64,000 nucleotides of DNA from Luteolibacter yonseiensis (GCF_016595465.1 NZ_JAENIK010000002.1:124001-188000); one strand, 5' to 3'. Counted from the first letter of the stretch, positions 40,601 to 48,821 are shown. Notes: generated from the letters alone by a model not told the origin. A program made the numbers and translations.

Positions 40601-43509
40601 TGATCGACGAGTCGGACGCCCAGCGCATGTTCCCCCAGGGCCATGGCGACGCCTATGGACACTACCTGACCGCGCTCACCGGTTATTATCGCCTGCTCAC
40701 CAACAGCAACTTCACGTGGACGCCGCGTGCCGAGGCCGTGACCGTGCTCGGCCAGCCGGTGACGGTGGACTACATGGATGAACGGAAGTTCGCCGCCGCG
40801 GCATCGAATATCGCGCGCACCGCCCAGCAGATCTGCGCGCTTGTCTTCCGCCAGAGCTACAAGGACGACCCATCGGCGGGCTGGAGTTCCTACCGCGATT
40901 CCAGAGGGAGCAACCCGCAGACCGGCATCACCAGCCGCCAGGGACTTGACGAGTGGGTCAGCCGCAGCACCCAGGGAGCGTATCTCAACTGGGCCGTGGC
41001 GAACGCGATGGTGCCGGACCATGACATCAGCCATTCGGGCGTGCAGAAAATCGACCGCACCACGGTGCCCGAGATTTCCCAGCTCGTCGCCACGGCCACC
41101 AGTTTCCAAACCACGATCGACAATGCGAACTCCGGAATCAATCCGCTGGGCCTGACTTCGGGAACCATCGCCTTCGATCTTTCTCCTTCGGAAATGAAGG
41201 CCGGGAACTCCCAGTTCGAGCAGGTGTATTCCCGCTCGTTGAACGCCCTCGTGAACGCGAGCGGCGCCTTCAACCAGGCCAGCCGCATGACCCGTTCGCT
41301 GCGCAACCAGCAGAACCAGATCGACGACTACAACACGGCGATCGTCCAGCAGGAACGCGCCTACGTGAACCAGTTGATCGATATCTTCGGCCGCCCTTAC
41401 TCGGGAGATGTGGGAGCCGGGAAAACCTACGCGCAAGGCTACGTCGGTCCCGATACCGAGCGGTGGTTTGTCTTGAACCGTCCTTCGGATCTGGTGGACA
41501 CCACCAAGCCCGTGACCGTTACCATGCGTGTTCCCACCCAGGTGAGGGGCTTCACCGGTGACACGATCGCCGATGTGGTGGGAAGCTACAATTCGGTTGA
41601 TACAAAGGAGGCTGCCGTGACGATCAATCCGAACCGTTTCGCGCAGTTCGCCGAGGTCATGGGAATCGGAGGGACTCGGCCGCAGACGGGTTCCCTGCAG
41701 GAAGCGCTGCTGGATTCCTATCTTTCGCAAATGGCGCTGCTCAAGGCGGCCAACGAGTTGAAGGTGAAACAGGCCAATTTCACCCGTCAGGCGTGGGCGT
41801 TCAGCGAGATCGTCAGCAACCACCGCATCCAGTTCGATAAAACGAAGGAGACCGCCATCGCGGTGAAATCCCTGCAGACGGCCTCCATGATCATGACGCG
41901 CGCGCAGTCCTTCCTCACGATCACCTCCGACACCACCTACCAGATTTCCGAGGCGGCCGCGGAGTCGCTGCCGAAGTCCGTCGGTCTCGCCACCGATGCC
42001 ACCGCTCCTGTCCGTGGCAGCATCAAGCTCGCCACCTCCACGGTGATGAACGGGATGGCTTACGCGAAATATGGACTCATGGCGGGAGCCATCGCCAGCG
42101 AGGCTTCGGCGGATGTTCTCTCCGGTTTGCTGAAGGACACGTTGCAGGAGATGAATCTGGACCTGGAGGAAAAGCAGCTTGCTTATGAAATGGAGGCTTC
42201 CTACCGCGACCTTCTCAGCCAGCACTTCGAGTTCGCAGAACTTGTGGCCAACCAGCAGCGCGCCGACCAGAAAGCCGTCAACCTGCGTGCCGAAGGCGAC
42301 CGCATCCTCGCCGAGCGCGAGGTCTTCCGCCAGCGCGCCGCCGCGGTGATCCAGGGATACCGCACCAGGGATCTCGGATTCCGGATCTTCCGCAATGAGG
42401 CGCTGGAGCAATACCGCTCGTTGTTCGATCTCGCGAGCCGCTACAGCTATCTCGCGGCCAAGAGCTACGATTATGAAACCGGCCTCCTCGGCACGGCGAG
42501 AGGTCAGGAAGTCTTCGACAAGATCATCGCCTCGCGCTCGCTGGGTGATCTTACCGGCGGCGTGCCTCAATCCACCGTCAGCACGCTCGGCGATGCGGGG
42601 CTCGCGGGAACGATGGCCCAGCTCAAGGCGGATTTCTCGGTGGCGGAGGGCCGCCTCGGAATCAACAACCCGGATGAATACGGCACCGTCTTCTCGCTCC
42701 GGAAAGAGTTGTTCCGCCTGCTGGACGATCCATCGATCACCAGTGATGAAAACGCGTGGCAGCAGACGCTCGAGCGGCATATCGTGGCGAACGTCCTCGG
42801 CGACTCGGATGTGGCGGCTTACTGCCGCATCGCCAGGAAGCCCGATGGCACGGCGATACCCGGCATCGTCATTCCATTCAGCACGACCATCCAGGATGGG
42901 AAGAACTTCTTCGGACTCAGCCTGGCGGGTGGTGACCACGCCTACACTCCGAGCAATTTCGCCACCAAGATCTACAACGTGGGCGTCGCGCTTCCCGGCT
43001 ACGTGGGCATGGATACCTACGCGACCGGCAATGTCGTGAGCGGCACACCCGCCAACGGGGGAGCCAATTCCCTCAGCGCCACGCCGTATGCCTATCTCAT
43101 TCCGTGTGGCAGCGACTACATGCTCGCCCCGCCGCTCGGAGACAACAACATCCTGCGGGCGTGGCAGGTGAAGGATCAGGCGCTGCCGTTGCCCTACAAC
43201 CTCGGAGCAAACGACTTCAACAGCACGAAGTTCTTCAACGCCAACGGCACTCTCAGCGAACAGCCCTGGATACTCCGCAAGCACCAGGCCTTCCGGATGG
43301 TGCCCGATGCGAGCGCCTTCTACAGCTCCGTGCCGGCCGAGTTCACCAACAGCCGTCTCATCGGCCGCAGTGTCTGGAACAGCAAATGGAAGCTTGTGAT
43401 CCCTGCCAACACGCTTTCCAACAACGAACAGGACGGTCTGAGCCGGTTCGCCGCCAGCGTGAAGGATATCCAGCTCTTCCTGCGCACCTATTCGAATTCC
43501 GGGAACTGA
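34633..43509 (+). CDS. 2958-residue exported giant protein, C-terminus TcA-like
   Basis: Signal peptide at 1-23 (VLSFLGSLMLAAAAMGQ). Beta-rich N-terminal 700 residues carry two GSGY repeats (VTGLNLINGGSGY, VTGLTLVNSGSGY). A jelly-roll/DUF642-like domain sits near 716-868 (NPSFEANAAP to SLLLDNFTLRN). The middle includes LNDLYTILGNEAYADAANP and SDAQRMFPQGHGDAYGHYL. Residues about 2356-2636 are strongly helical, with coiled coil LKDTLQEMNLDLEEKQLAYE and SYLAAKSYDYETGL. Residues 2717-2958 are a beta domain with ATKIYNVGVALPGYVG and the end VKDIQLFLRTYSNSG. The helical stalk followed by a beta domain resembles, by eye, the pore and TcB-binding parts of Tc-toxin TcA subunits. No catalytic motif is seen. 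Function unknown; it is the core of the operon. Confidence 0.85.
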   Translation: MNRTCSVLSFLGSLMLAAAAMGQYELKSGNFNSMFVPQTASGTAATPSGPPNVTNPPPTSSQFSSMGQVAGGGGPLSDSSTLTSRYPSNTAKNLVLRQVTIGGVFASGVPRFSLGDVITPPLAQADGITTAGSSYWRVQPVQPGEIFQIGGVATTVFPVSNVTVANASINTTSVTVSGTLPASLVVGATILGQPITSIEGNNVTLAGNSNATINSATSVQIMPANTYYYSPHAEKVFASQAGRVTITWVTRVPDANNNYLIRTEDFAVSSNTTLPVRRIYWTEGGFDGPKVQITDSRITTVNPAYYGTVPKAVAKEIQIPGNNPLTPNLTTLSFDKFSGIGQLHAYNVEGRIFIEYLGNVRLGGNIHEFIGSDVVEIVRVPEVHYNTVHLGKEIGPHEPSVSIAPPPGAGTAAEASAMVTNGKVTGLNLINGGSGYGSTAPIVTFATPDKGMAATATATVVNGTVTGLTLVNSGSGYPALTPAPVLSSLQNGSSYYGTTVRPDSTVGYFAERTTSGENTPDDGTPASLDAYNRVVFYWLEAGAYGIQWPKFQDRYWLRWSPNLRDYAHYTVDSSLGNASTGVPFSDGSLPSIIYQDDPAQSEASIDLSTQRLFVNFAADSDQRNRSLLKFIGSSNVWYVNLYSQGEARSLDLDSTMIAENGAITVTVGSTAGLEVGMVVTGAGIPGHGVITRIIDGTRYVMVPVGAGVPVVEGQISNPSFEANAAPAGPGYVSAANSITGWTKAGRVGLNTAAGPFADNGTIPQGSNVAFIQRETGTDNLSTTITGLIAGRSYQVSFGVNARSGNTPTMRVKADGKTLLSEVVSSGGYQVKKVVFTATGATAVLLIENATVSGDHSLLLDNFTLRNFATLVHTVESDVGSPIKTVATVGDRLVAPDGHENAGYISYGTGYFPQGYVNPFVAGIQAANKGAIIPVNVIPADHQQLTVRWFKKIARPSTEFPDLYVPGKIGRYTVSYPATTSPEIVIAQGVGTDDLSAAQDAGYVYYQNDPSKPGYNPNEEHAFSISPRAYALRDDLNITSGENYTSEPFLLLAYQNPVDARPAMKAYKVRRSNATYDFDYTATAGTLLVKPYPLPLMPAPMVGTGANRTSKDLEIIGADAPANGTVSTLPAYKGFTFKDRKGFTWIHRGPHTAEASPTLRMKLYYPSREGFFIPYSGEPEVGTLMPFLRRPERSGQEFSLKEIDSNADGSPGGIDEPLTITYRPAWPADAPELRVAETLTLPKFGLPQVRGQASTEIFYQQSIANAATASAMSKHSVVLHDPTREKVATLASSGVTLAAVPSLLKTTSYQGRTYFQGLPAHLQQRFYYDPNRGTKGTLVLAGAFHDEPAGEDYLDLNTLAAKEVEIIKALLPTGTTGKSDWDSAIDALKTQVDIHVPDPSRAGSYVVGNSITYRTQEIPYTENPNIPVDSYALTASGKGSGYVTMVFGNGGNPDQQPQEDPVQVKVIKVAKQLYVGDLKVIQSGNPLDEQVTLRQSGDFASRPEDYEFEWRWTTGAASAPAVYSTVMTKRVGDASNASNKWLVVRDPGALRPTADQYTAAGSSLPFPRGENVHPVSYVLDAQNRPTSEVIASSSYTDAEAAAGYPALVVKSSVGVDFSSGVPGDIVFSAALGSYDGLVLYVNQRPVLAHNAATTGLALTNASAGLTQNGLSKQFSIAPSYFTAGPNAIEVAVYTTADPNTVTSLDFMLEASQETDAVVTGDVWQTPLDPTGINTNIAMVGSSSELPFGGPQFVLNDRWFTMRYRPKVSSGNVLTDGLSQSQVKWSRWMPPQFVEGWIKRVLAAINPFEQRVKDLYNNATNTDVSVLTQAGTRWEGDVALTMSNINDVGLIAIYETVLNRGKDMSINANTNDPDTNNALTLAAGYLNDLYTILGNEAYADAANPTISLDDQTSVNEVNTSRFSFEGQVASSLEEELAMLRGRDDFLSPGVSTAPAYNRLYWNYTRGINSGEVIYAVNYNVKEKVGGSTADGVIDESDAQRMFPQGHGDAYGHYLTALTGYYRLLTNSNFTWTPRAEAVTVLGQPVTVDYMDERKFAAAASNIARTAQQICALVFRQSYKDDPSAGWSSYRDSRGSNPQTGITSRQGLDEWVSRSTQGAYLNWAVANAMVPDHDISHSGVQKIDRTTVPEISQLVATATSFQTTIDNANSGINPLGLTSGTIAFDLSPSEMKAGNSQFEQVYSRSLNALVNASGAFNQASRMTRSLRNQQNQIDDYNTAIVQQERAYVNQLIDIFGRPYSGDVGAGKTYAQGYVGPDTERWFVLNRPSDLVDTTKPVTVTMRVPTQVRGFTGDTIADVVGSYNSVDTKEAAVTINPNRFAQFAEVMGIGGTRPQTGSLQEALLDSYLSQMALLKAANELKVKQANFTRQAWAFSEIVSNHRIQFDKTKETAIAVKSLQTASMIMTRAQSFLTITSDTTYQISEAAAESLPKSVGLATDATAPVRGSIKLATSTVMNGMAYAKYGLMAGAIASEASADVLSGLLKDTLQEMNLDLEEKQLAYEMEASYRDLLSQHFEFAELVANQQRADQKAVNLRAEGDRILAEREVFRQRAAAVIQGYRTRDLGFRIFRNEALEQYRSLFDLASRYSYLAAKSYDYETGLLGTARGQEVFDKIIASRSLGDLTGGVPQSTVSTLGDAGLAGTMAQLKADFSVAEGRLGINNPDEYGTVFSLRKELFRLLDDPSITSDENAWQQTLERHIVANVLGDSDVAAYCRIARKPDGTAIPGIVIPFSTTIQDGKNFFGLSLAGGDHAYTPSNFATKIYNVGVALPGYVGMDTYATGNVVSGTPANGGANSLSATPYAYLIPCGSDYMLAPPLGDNNILRAWQVKDQALPLPYNLGANDFNSTKFFNANGTLSEQPWILRKHQAFRMVPDASAFYSSVPAEFTNSRLIGRSVWNSKWKLVIPANTLSNNEQDGLSRFAASVKDIQLFLRTYSNSGN

Positions 43510-44099
43510 TGAAAGCCGCGCTTTCCATCTCCGCCGTGGTTTGCGTGACTGCGGCGGCTGTGTTTCTATGGCGGGCCGGGGAATCCGCTCCTCCCGTATC
43601 GCGCTCTCCTGTGCCGGCCCCGTCCCGGGGACCCGCGCCGACTTCGGTGAACGCCGATCCCGCCGATGTGTTCCAGCGGGCGTTCTGGAAGCGTCCCACC
43701 GGGGAGGACCGCATCGAGGCGGCAGAACGGCGCGAGTGGGCGGATGCGGATGGGGTGAACCGGTGGCAGTGGTTCATCAAGCTCAAGCCTTCAGCCGCGC
43801 TCGTGAAACATCTCCGCGAGGACAATGCGTTCGATCTCCGCCCCAGTGGTGAGATTCCGGTCTCGGACGGGGCTCCATCGTGGTTTTCTTTCAAACGCGG
43901 CGAGGTCGAAGTTCTGGAAGCACCGCGCGGGCACATGCGGCTCGTTTTCAGCAAAGATGGCAAGGTGCTTCTGGCGACCGATTCGGGCGGCGGATTCCAA
44001 CAAGGGGTTTCACACACACCGCAGTCCGCACCCGCACCCGTGCCGGACACCGTCCAAGGCCGTCTGCCCGTTACCTCACCTCCCAAGCCCAATCCATGA
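43509..44099 (+). CDS. Small membrane-anchored or exported protein in the giant-protein operon
   Basis: 196 residues from the ATG that overlaps the giant-protein stop (TGATG). An N-terminal hydrophobic segment (ALSISAVVCVTAAAVFLW) is an uncleaved anchor or signal. A Pro-rich linker and a compact globular part (FQRAFWKRPTGEDRIEAAER, RWQWFIKLKPSAALVKHL, LVFSKDGKVLLATDSGGGF) follow, with a Pro-rich tail. No family recognised. Position between the giant protein and the propeller protein suggests an accessory or anchoring role. Confidence 0.75.
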   Translation: MKAALSISAVVCVTAAAVFLWRAGESAPPVSRSPVPAPSRGPAPTSVNADPADVFQRAFWKRPTGEDRIEAAERREWADADGVNRWQWFIKLKPSAALVKHLREDNAFDLRPSGEIPVSDGAPSWFSFKRGEVEVLEAPRGHMRLVFSKDGKVLLATDSGGGFQQGVSHTPQSAPAPVPDTVQGRLPVTSPPKPNP

Positions 44100-45886
44100 T
44101 TTCCTTTCGAGCGATCCTCTGCCAGTGCGCGATTTCCCTGAGCCTGCTCGCCGCCCATGGCCAGGCCGAATCCCCGCGTGTCCTGAATCACCAGGGGCGG
44201 ATCGCTGTCGCGGGCGCGAACTTCCAGGGAACCGGCCGGTTCAAATTCGCGCTGGTGAACAGCCAGGGAACGCAGAGTTTCTGGAGCAACGACGGCTCCA
44301 GCAACGGAGGAGGCGAACCAACCACCTTCGTTTCACTCGATGTCACCCGCGGCCTCTACTCGGTGCTGCTGGGGGATGCCGCGATCACGAACATGACTCC
44401 GGTCCCGGCGGAGGTTTTTCAGAACGCGGACGTCCGCCTGCGCGTCTGGTTCAACGATGGGGTGAACGGTTTCCAACACATCGCCCCCGACCATCGCCTT
44501 GCCGCCGCGCCCTACGCGATGATGGCTGAAAAAGCGTTGGAAGTGGACTCTGGTGCGATCGTGGGTGCCCCATCCCGGCAGGTGCTGGCCTGGGGATCCA
44601 ATGAACATGGACAGACCAGCCTGCCGCCGCTGGCTGGAGTGGCTGCCATTTCCGCACGCGGAGGCCATACCCTGGTGTTGCTGGATGGCGGCACGGTTCT
44701 TACCCGTGGCGACGGTCCAGCGGTACCTGCGGGCCTCGATTCGGTGACCGCCATCGCCGCAGGCGGGAATCACAATCTCGCCCGCAGGAGCAATGGCAGC
44801 GTCGTGGCCTGGGGGGACAACAGTCTGGGGCAGTCCGCGGTTCCCGCCGGAATCACGACCGCCACGGCGGTGGCGGCGGGTGAGGACCACAGTCTCGCCT
44901 TGCTGGCGAACGGAACGGTGAGGGCCTGGGGCGACAATAGTTTCGGACAGACGGACCTGCCGGCGGGCTTGGCGGATGTCATCGCCATCGCCGCCGGCGG
45001 CTACCACAGCCTGGCGTTGAAAAGAAATGGAACGGTGGTCGTCTGGGGACGCAGCACCGCGGGGCAGCTCGATGTCCCCGCGGATCTTGCGGACGTCGTC
45101 GCGATCGGTGCCGGTGATTTCCACAGTCTCGCCGTCCGGAGGGACGGAACCGTGGTTGCCTGGGGTTGGAACAATGGCCAGCAACTGGCGGTGCCGCCCG
45201 GTCTCTCCGGAGTCATTGCGGTTGCCGGCGGCTACTCCTTCAGCGCGGCATTGAAAAGTGATGGAACGTTCGTGGCCTGGGGCACCCGCGGCCCGGGCCT
45301 GCTGGATGTGCCGGTTGACGCCAGCCGTCTGACGGCCATCGCCGCCGGAGAAGATCATCTGGTGGCCCTGCGTGCGGATTCCCTTCCCGTGCGTGTCGCC
45401 CGCCTTGATGAAAGCAATGTCGGAAAGATTGGAATCGGACGCGCTCCGGTTCTCAACCCCCTCGAAGTCGAGGGAAACGCCAGCAAGACGAGCGCGGGCG
45501 GATGGCTCGCCAACTCGGACCGCCGCATCAAGACGGACATCCGCACGGTCACAGGCGCTCTTGAAACCTTGGATCTGGTCCGGCTCGTGGATTTCCGCTA
45601 CACGGATGACTACCTCGCCCTGCATCCCTCGCTGGGCGACGGCCGCTTCCTGAATGTCATCGCCCAGGAGTTCGCCGCCGTGTTTCCCGATCATGTCCGG
45701 GGGGGTGGGGAAAAATTGTCGGACGGCTCGGAGATCCTGCAGGTGGACACCTATCCGCTGACCATCTATTCCGCCGCCGCCATCCAGGAACTCCATCGCG
45801 AGAACGAGGTCCTGAAAAAACGGGTGGCGGATCAGGAAGCCCGCCTGAGGAAACTGGAAGCCGCGATCGGAGAAGGTGACCGATGA
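44096..45886 (+). CDS. Exported RCC1-type propeller protein with S74 chaperone
   Basis: 596 residues from the ATG overlapping the previous stop (ATGA). The signal peptide is followed by an N-terminal domain that matches the fibre protein's (PRVLNHQGRIAVAG; YSVLLGDA). Seven RCC1-like repeats fill about residues 160-420, each with AAGxxHSLAL...NGTVVAWG...GQ...VPAG, predicting a beta-propeller. A short S74 domain follows with the cleavage motif NSDRRIK (Ser474) and a C-terminal coiled coil (LHRENEVLKKRVADQEARLR). The pairing of propeller and S74 chaperone is unusual. Its partner is unknown; co-expression suggests the giant protein or the fibre. Confidence 0.85.
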   Translation: MISFRAILCQCAISLSLLAAHGQAESPRVLNHQGRIAVAGANFQGTGRFKFALVNSQGTQSFWSNDGSSNGGGEPTTFVSLDVTRGLYSVLLGDAAITNMTPVPAEVFQNADVRLRVWFNDGVNGFQHIAPDHRLAAAPYAMMAEKALEVDSGAIVGAPSRQVLAWGSNEHGQTSLPPLAGVAAISARGGHTLVLLDGGTVLTRGDGPAVPAGLDSVTAIAAGGNHNLARRSNGSVVAWGDNSLGQSAVPAGITTATAVAAGEDHSLALLANGTVRAWGDNSFGQTDLPAGLADVIAIAAGGYHSLALKRNGTVVVWGRSTAGQLDVPADLADVVAIGAGDFHSLAVRRDGTVVAWGWNNGQQLAVPPGLSGVIAVAGGYSFSAALKSDGTFVAWGTRGPGLLDVPVDASRLTAIAAGEDHLVALRADSLPVRVARLDESNVGKIGIGRAPVLNPLEVEGNASKTSAGGWLANSDRRIKTDIRTVTGALETLDLVRLVDFRYTDDYLALHPSLGDGRFLNVIAQEFAAVFPDHVRGGGEKLSDGSEILQVDTYPLTIYSAAAIQELHRENEVLKKRVADQEARLRKLEAAIGEGDR

Positions 45887-46902
45887 CATTCCCGCGCAAG
45901 GCATTGCTCATGCTTCTGATGCGGGGCTCCGCCATCGGTGGGGCCAGCGTCAGCTACACGCTCGAACCGTTGGCGGTGGACCAAGGCGGCCGGTCCGCCT
46001 CCGGTGGGGATTACAGCGCAAGCTTCTCCGCATCCCCGGGAAACGCCGGAAGATCTTCCCACTATGAATCCCGTAGCGGATACGCCGGACAGTTGCAGGA
46101 TCCCGCCGGACTGCCGGCGGTGACCTTCATTCCTCCCGCCAGTTTGGCGGCGGATGGCGGGCCGAAGAATTTCAACGTCACCAGCAGTGCGGACAGCGGA
46201 TTCACCTTCAGTTACAAGGGGAGGGGAGGCACCTCCTACGGTCCGGTTTCAGGCGCGCCTTCCATGGCCGGTCTCTACACCGTCACCGCGACTCCCACGA
46301 GTTCGTGGTATGCCGGAAGCGCCTCCTTTGATTTCGTGATCACCGGACCGCTTCCTGCCGCGGACACGCTGACCAAGCCGGCGAATCACGCGTCGATCCT
46401 GATCTCCGTGTCGGAGCTTCTCGCGAATGACGCCCGGGTCCTCGCCAATGGCACGATCACCTCCGCCGGCCTGGCCGTGACCGCCGTTGCGCCGGGAGCG
46501 GGGAATGCCGTCTACCGGGGAACCGGGGCGGACGCGGGCTGGATCCTCTTCGTCCCTTCGACCGCATCGAGCGACACCTTCACCTACACGGTGAGCGATG
46601 GTCTGTCCTCCGCCGCCGTCACGGTTACGGTCAACGTCTCCGGATTCCAGCCCACCTTCCATCTGAACATGCTGAGGCGCGGACCGGCGGTCTTCGACGG
46701 CAGCCGCACCACCGGCAGCTTTGATTTCGCCGGGGTGCCCGGGCAGAACTATCAGATCGAGTATTCCACTGATCTTGCGGAATGGCTTTCCGCCGGGACC
46801 GTCTCCACCGGGCCGACCGGCTCGTTCACCGTCTTCCTGAACCGCCCCGGCAACTTTGCCGCGGCATGGAACAGCAGCTTGTTCTTCCGCGCGCGGCGTT
46901 GA
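45883..46902 (+). CDS. Exported Ig/cadherin-like beta protein
   Basis: 339 residues, ATGA overlap with the propeller gene. The N-terminal signal is short and atypical (PRKALLMLLMRGSAIGGASV). The body has an MBG-like segment (SSADSGFTFSYKGRGGTSYG to GLYTVTATPTSSWY), a cadherin/bacterial-Ig-like domain with TVSDGLSSAAVTVTVNVSG and a C-terminal YQIEYSTDLAEWLSAG domain like that of the first gene in the cluster. Probably a surface structural or binding protein. Function unknown. Confidence 0.75.
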   Translation: MTFPRKALLMLLMRGSAIGGASVSYTLEPLAVDQGGRSASGGDYSASFSASPGNAGRSSHYESRSGYAGQLQDPAGLPAVTFIPPASLAADGGPKNFNVTSSADSGFTFSYKGRGGTSYGPVSGAPSMAGLYTVTATPTSSWYAGSASFDFVITGPLPAADTLTKPANHASILISVSELLANDARVLANGTITSAGLAVTAVAPGAGNAVYRGTGADAGWILFVPSTASSDTFTYTVSDGLSSAAVTVTVNVSGFQPTFHLNMLRRGPAVFDGSRTTGSFDFAGVPGQNYQIEYSTDLAEWLSAGTVSTGPTGSFTVFLNRPGNFAAAWNSSLFFRARR

Positions 46903-46936
46903 ACGCGCTCCACAAAACCCTTCCTCCATCCTATCC

Positions 46937-48652
46937 ATGAAACCCCACGCGTTCACGATCCTGTGCCTTCTGGCGTTTGCCGCCAGGGCACGCTCGCAGA
47001 TCACCGTGGAGCGTGTGTTTCAAGTGAACCAGAATGTCCCTGACAACGGCCATTATCTGGACGTGAGGAACTTCGACAGCGGTTTCGCCACGATCACGGA
47101 CGTGGATGTGGGACTCGAGCTGGAAGGGGCCGCCGGAAATTCGATGCGATTGGGCGACTATTACGTTTCACTCACGCACGGCACGGCTTCCGAGGAAGAG
47201 CGCGTCGCGGTCCTGTTGAACCGTCCGCGTATGACGGACACCGCTCTGTTCGGAAGCCCTCTGTCATCTGCCAACATCATTTTCGATGATTCGGGCGGGG
47301 CGCAGAATGTTTTCAATATCGCGACCGCCACCGGCACCTATCAGGCCGACGGCAGGCTCGGTGTGGATCCATACGCGCCGCCCGTCCCCTACAATCCAGG
47401 CGATGTGACCCACGGGCTGGCGGCGTTGAATGGAAATGTGGTGGGAGAAACCTGGCACCTGCTGATCGCCGATACGCGCCAGGGGGCGGCGGGACGACTC
47501 ACCAGATGGACGCTGCGCACCACCGGCACCTCCGCTGAAACCGGCCTGGTGGATCCCGGAGCGGGTGGAGCGATCGCGGACGATATCACCGCGCCAGCGG
47601 GCCAGCGTGATCTGAAGGCGGTTCTGGCGGTATCCGGCAGCGGGAATGACGGGATCACCGCCAGGATTTCCGAACGGCTGGTCCTCAGTGGCGGCCTTTC
47701 TGGATCCGGCCAGCTCTTCAAGACCGGAGCGGGCACCTTGAGTGTGGGTGGAACATCGGCAGGTGGTGGCGGACCGGCTGCTTTCACCGGCTCCATCGTC
47801 GTGAATGCGGGTGAACTGGAGGTTGCCAGCGGATCCGCCTTCGGAGTGGGGACGATGGTGTCGCTCGCCGGTTCCAACGTCACCCTCCGGCTCGCGACGG
47901 AGGATGTCATTGTCAGCAATATGGTCATCAGCGGTGGAACGACGGCCACGATCCGTGGCGAGGGAACGCTGGCGGGAAATATCAGCGGTCTGGGAGGCAT
48001 ACGCAAACTCGATGGAGGCGATGTCATCCTGACCGGTGAAAACACCTATTCCGGGCCCACCATGGTCGAGGCCGGTTCCCTTGTCGTTAATGGTGGCCTC
48101 GCTTCCTCGGTTGAAGTCGGTCTGAATGCGAGATTGGAGGGGAGCGGAGAGATTTCCGGCGATGTGTTGATCTCCGGCGAGATTTCTCCAGGGAATTCCC
48201 TCGGATCCCACATCGGCAGTCTCGGCGTGGGTGATCTGGTCTTGGACAGCGGCTCCACCTTCACCTATGCGATGAACACCACGACGTTGCATGGCAGCCT
48301 CATTCATTCGGAAGGAGGACTCGGCATCGAATGGGGGGCGTCGCTGGTATTCAGCGGTGATCTCTCCGCACTCGCCGCCTATGGTTCCAAGCTGACGCTG
48401 ATCAGTTACGTCGACGGCTGGGATGGAGGATTGTTCTCGGTGGACGGGACACCGGTCACGGATGGCGGTGTTCTCGCCATAGGCGGGAATTCATGGCTCT
48501 TCAACTACGCGGACAGCTCGGGTGGCGGGAACTTTGCCAGCGATCAGGGGGGCGCGACGAAATTCGTCACCATCACCTCCGTTCCGGAGCCCGGTATCCT
48601 GCTGATTTTCAATCTGGCACTGGTCGGCTGGTTGGCGCGCCGCAGGCGTTGA
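46937..48652 (+). CDS. PEP-CTERM protein with P-domain and autotransporter-type repeats
   Basis: 571 residues from ATG 46937 (frame open to 46856). A signal peptide is followed by a proprotein-convertase P-like domain (about 20-200; TWHLLIADTRQGAAGRLTRW), then passenger-associated beta repeats (LFKTGAGTLSVGG; VILTGENTYSGPTMVEAGSL; ISPGNSLG). The C-terminus is a PEP-CTERM sorting signal: VPEPG, a hydrophobic stretch and a terminal WLARRRR. Family knowledge predicts processing by an exosortase, which is not in this window. Last gene of the cluster, 34 bp after its neighbour. Confidence 0.88.
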   Translation: MKPHAFTILCLLAFAARARSQITVERVFQVNQNVPDNGHYLDVRNFDSGFATITDVDVGLELEGAAGNSMRLGDYYVSLTHGTASEEERVAVLLNRPRMTDTALFGSPLSSANIIFDDSGGAQNVFNIATATGTYQADGRLGVDPYAPPVPYNPGDVTHGLAALNGNVVGETWHLLIADTRQGAAGRLTRWTLRTTGTSAETGLVDPGAGGAIADDITAPAGQRDLKAVLAVSGSGNDGITARISERLVLSGGLSGSGQLFKTGAGTLSVGGTSAGGGGPAAFTGSIVVNAGELEVASGSAFGVGTMVSLAGSNVTLRLATEDVIVSNMVISGGTTATIRGEGTLAGNISGLGGIRKLDGGDVILTGENTYSGPTMVEAGSLVVNGGLASSVEVGLNARLEGSGEISGDVLISGEISPGNSLGSHIGSLGVGDLVLDSGSTFTYAMNTTTLHGSLIHSEGGLGIEWGASLVFSGDLSALAAYGSKLTLISYVDGWDGGLFSVDGTPVTDGGVLAIGGNSWLFNYADSSGGGNFASDQGGATKFVTITSVPEPGILLIFNLALVGWLARRRR

Positions 48653-48821
48653 ATCCGGAAAAGGATTCTTGGCGCCATCTGAGTCCTTCTCCTGCGGAAA
48701 GCATGAGGGTGGAAGAGATGTCCGAAGTCGGGAAAGAAGGATAATTATCCGCTGATCCTTGACGTTGTCCCCCAAATGGGTAGTTTTCGCACACTATAAC
48801 ACAAATGGAGTCGGACGCATC

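Noticed and set aside
39130..43284. 1384-codon antisense frame inside the giant protein
   Set aside because: High GC leaves few stops on the opposite strand. The peptide has the Arg/His/Val bias of a shadow and no motif; the plus frame has a signal peptide and operon overlaps.
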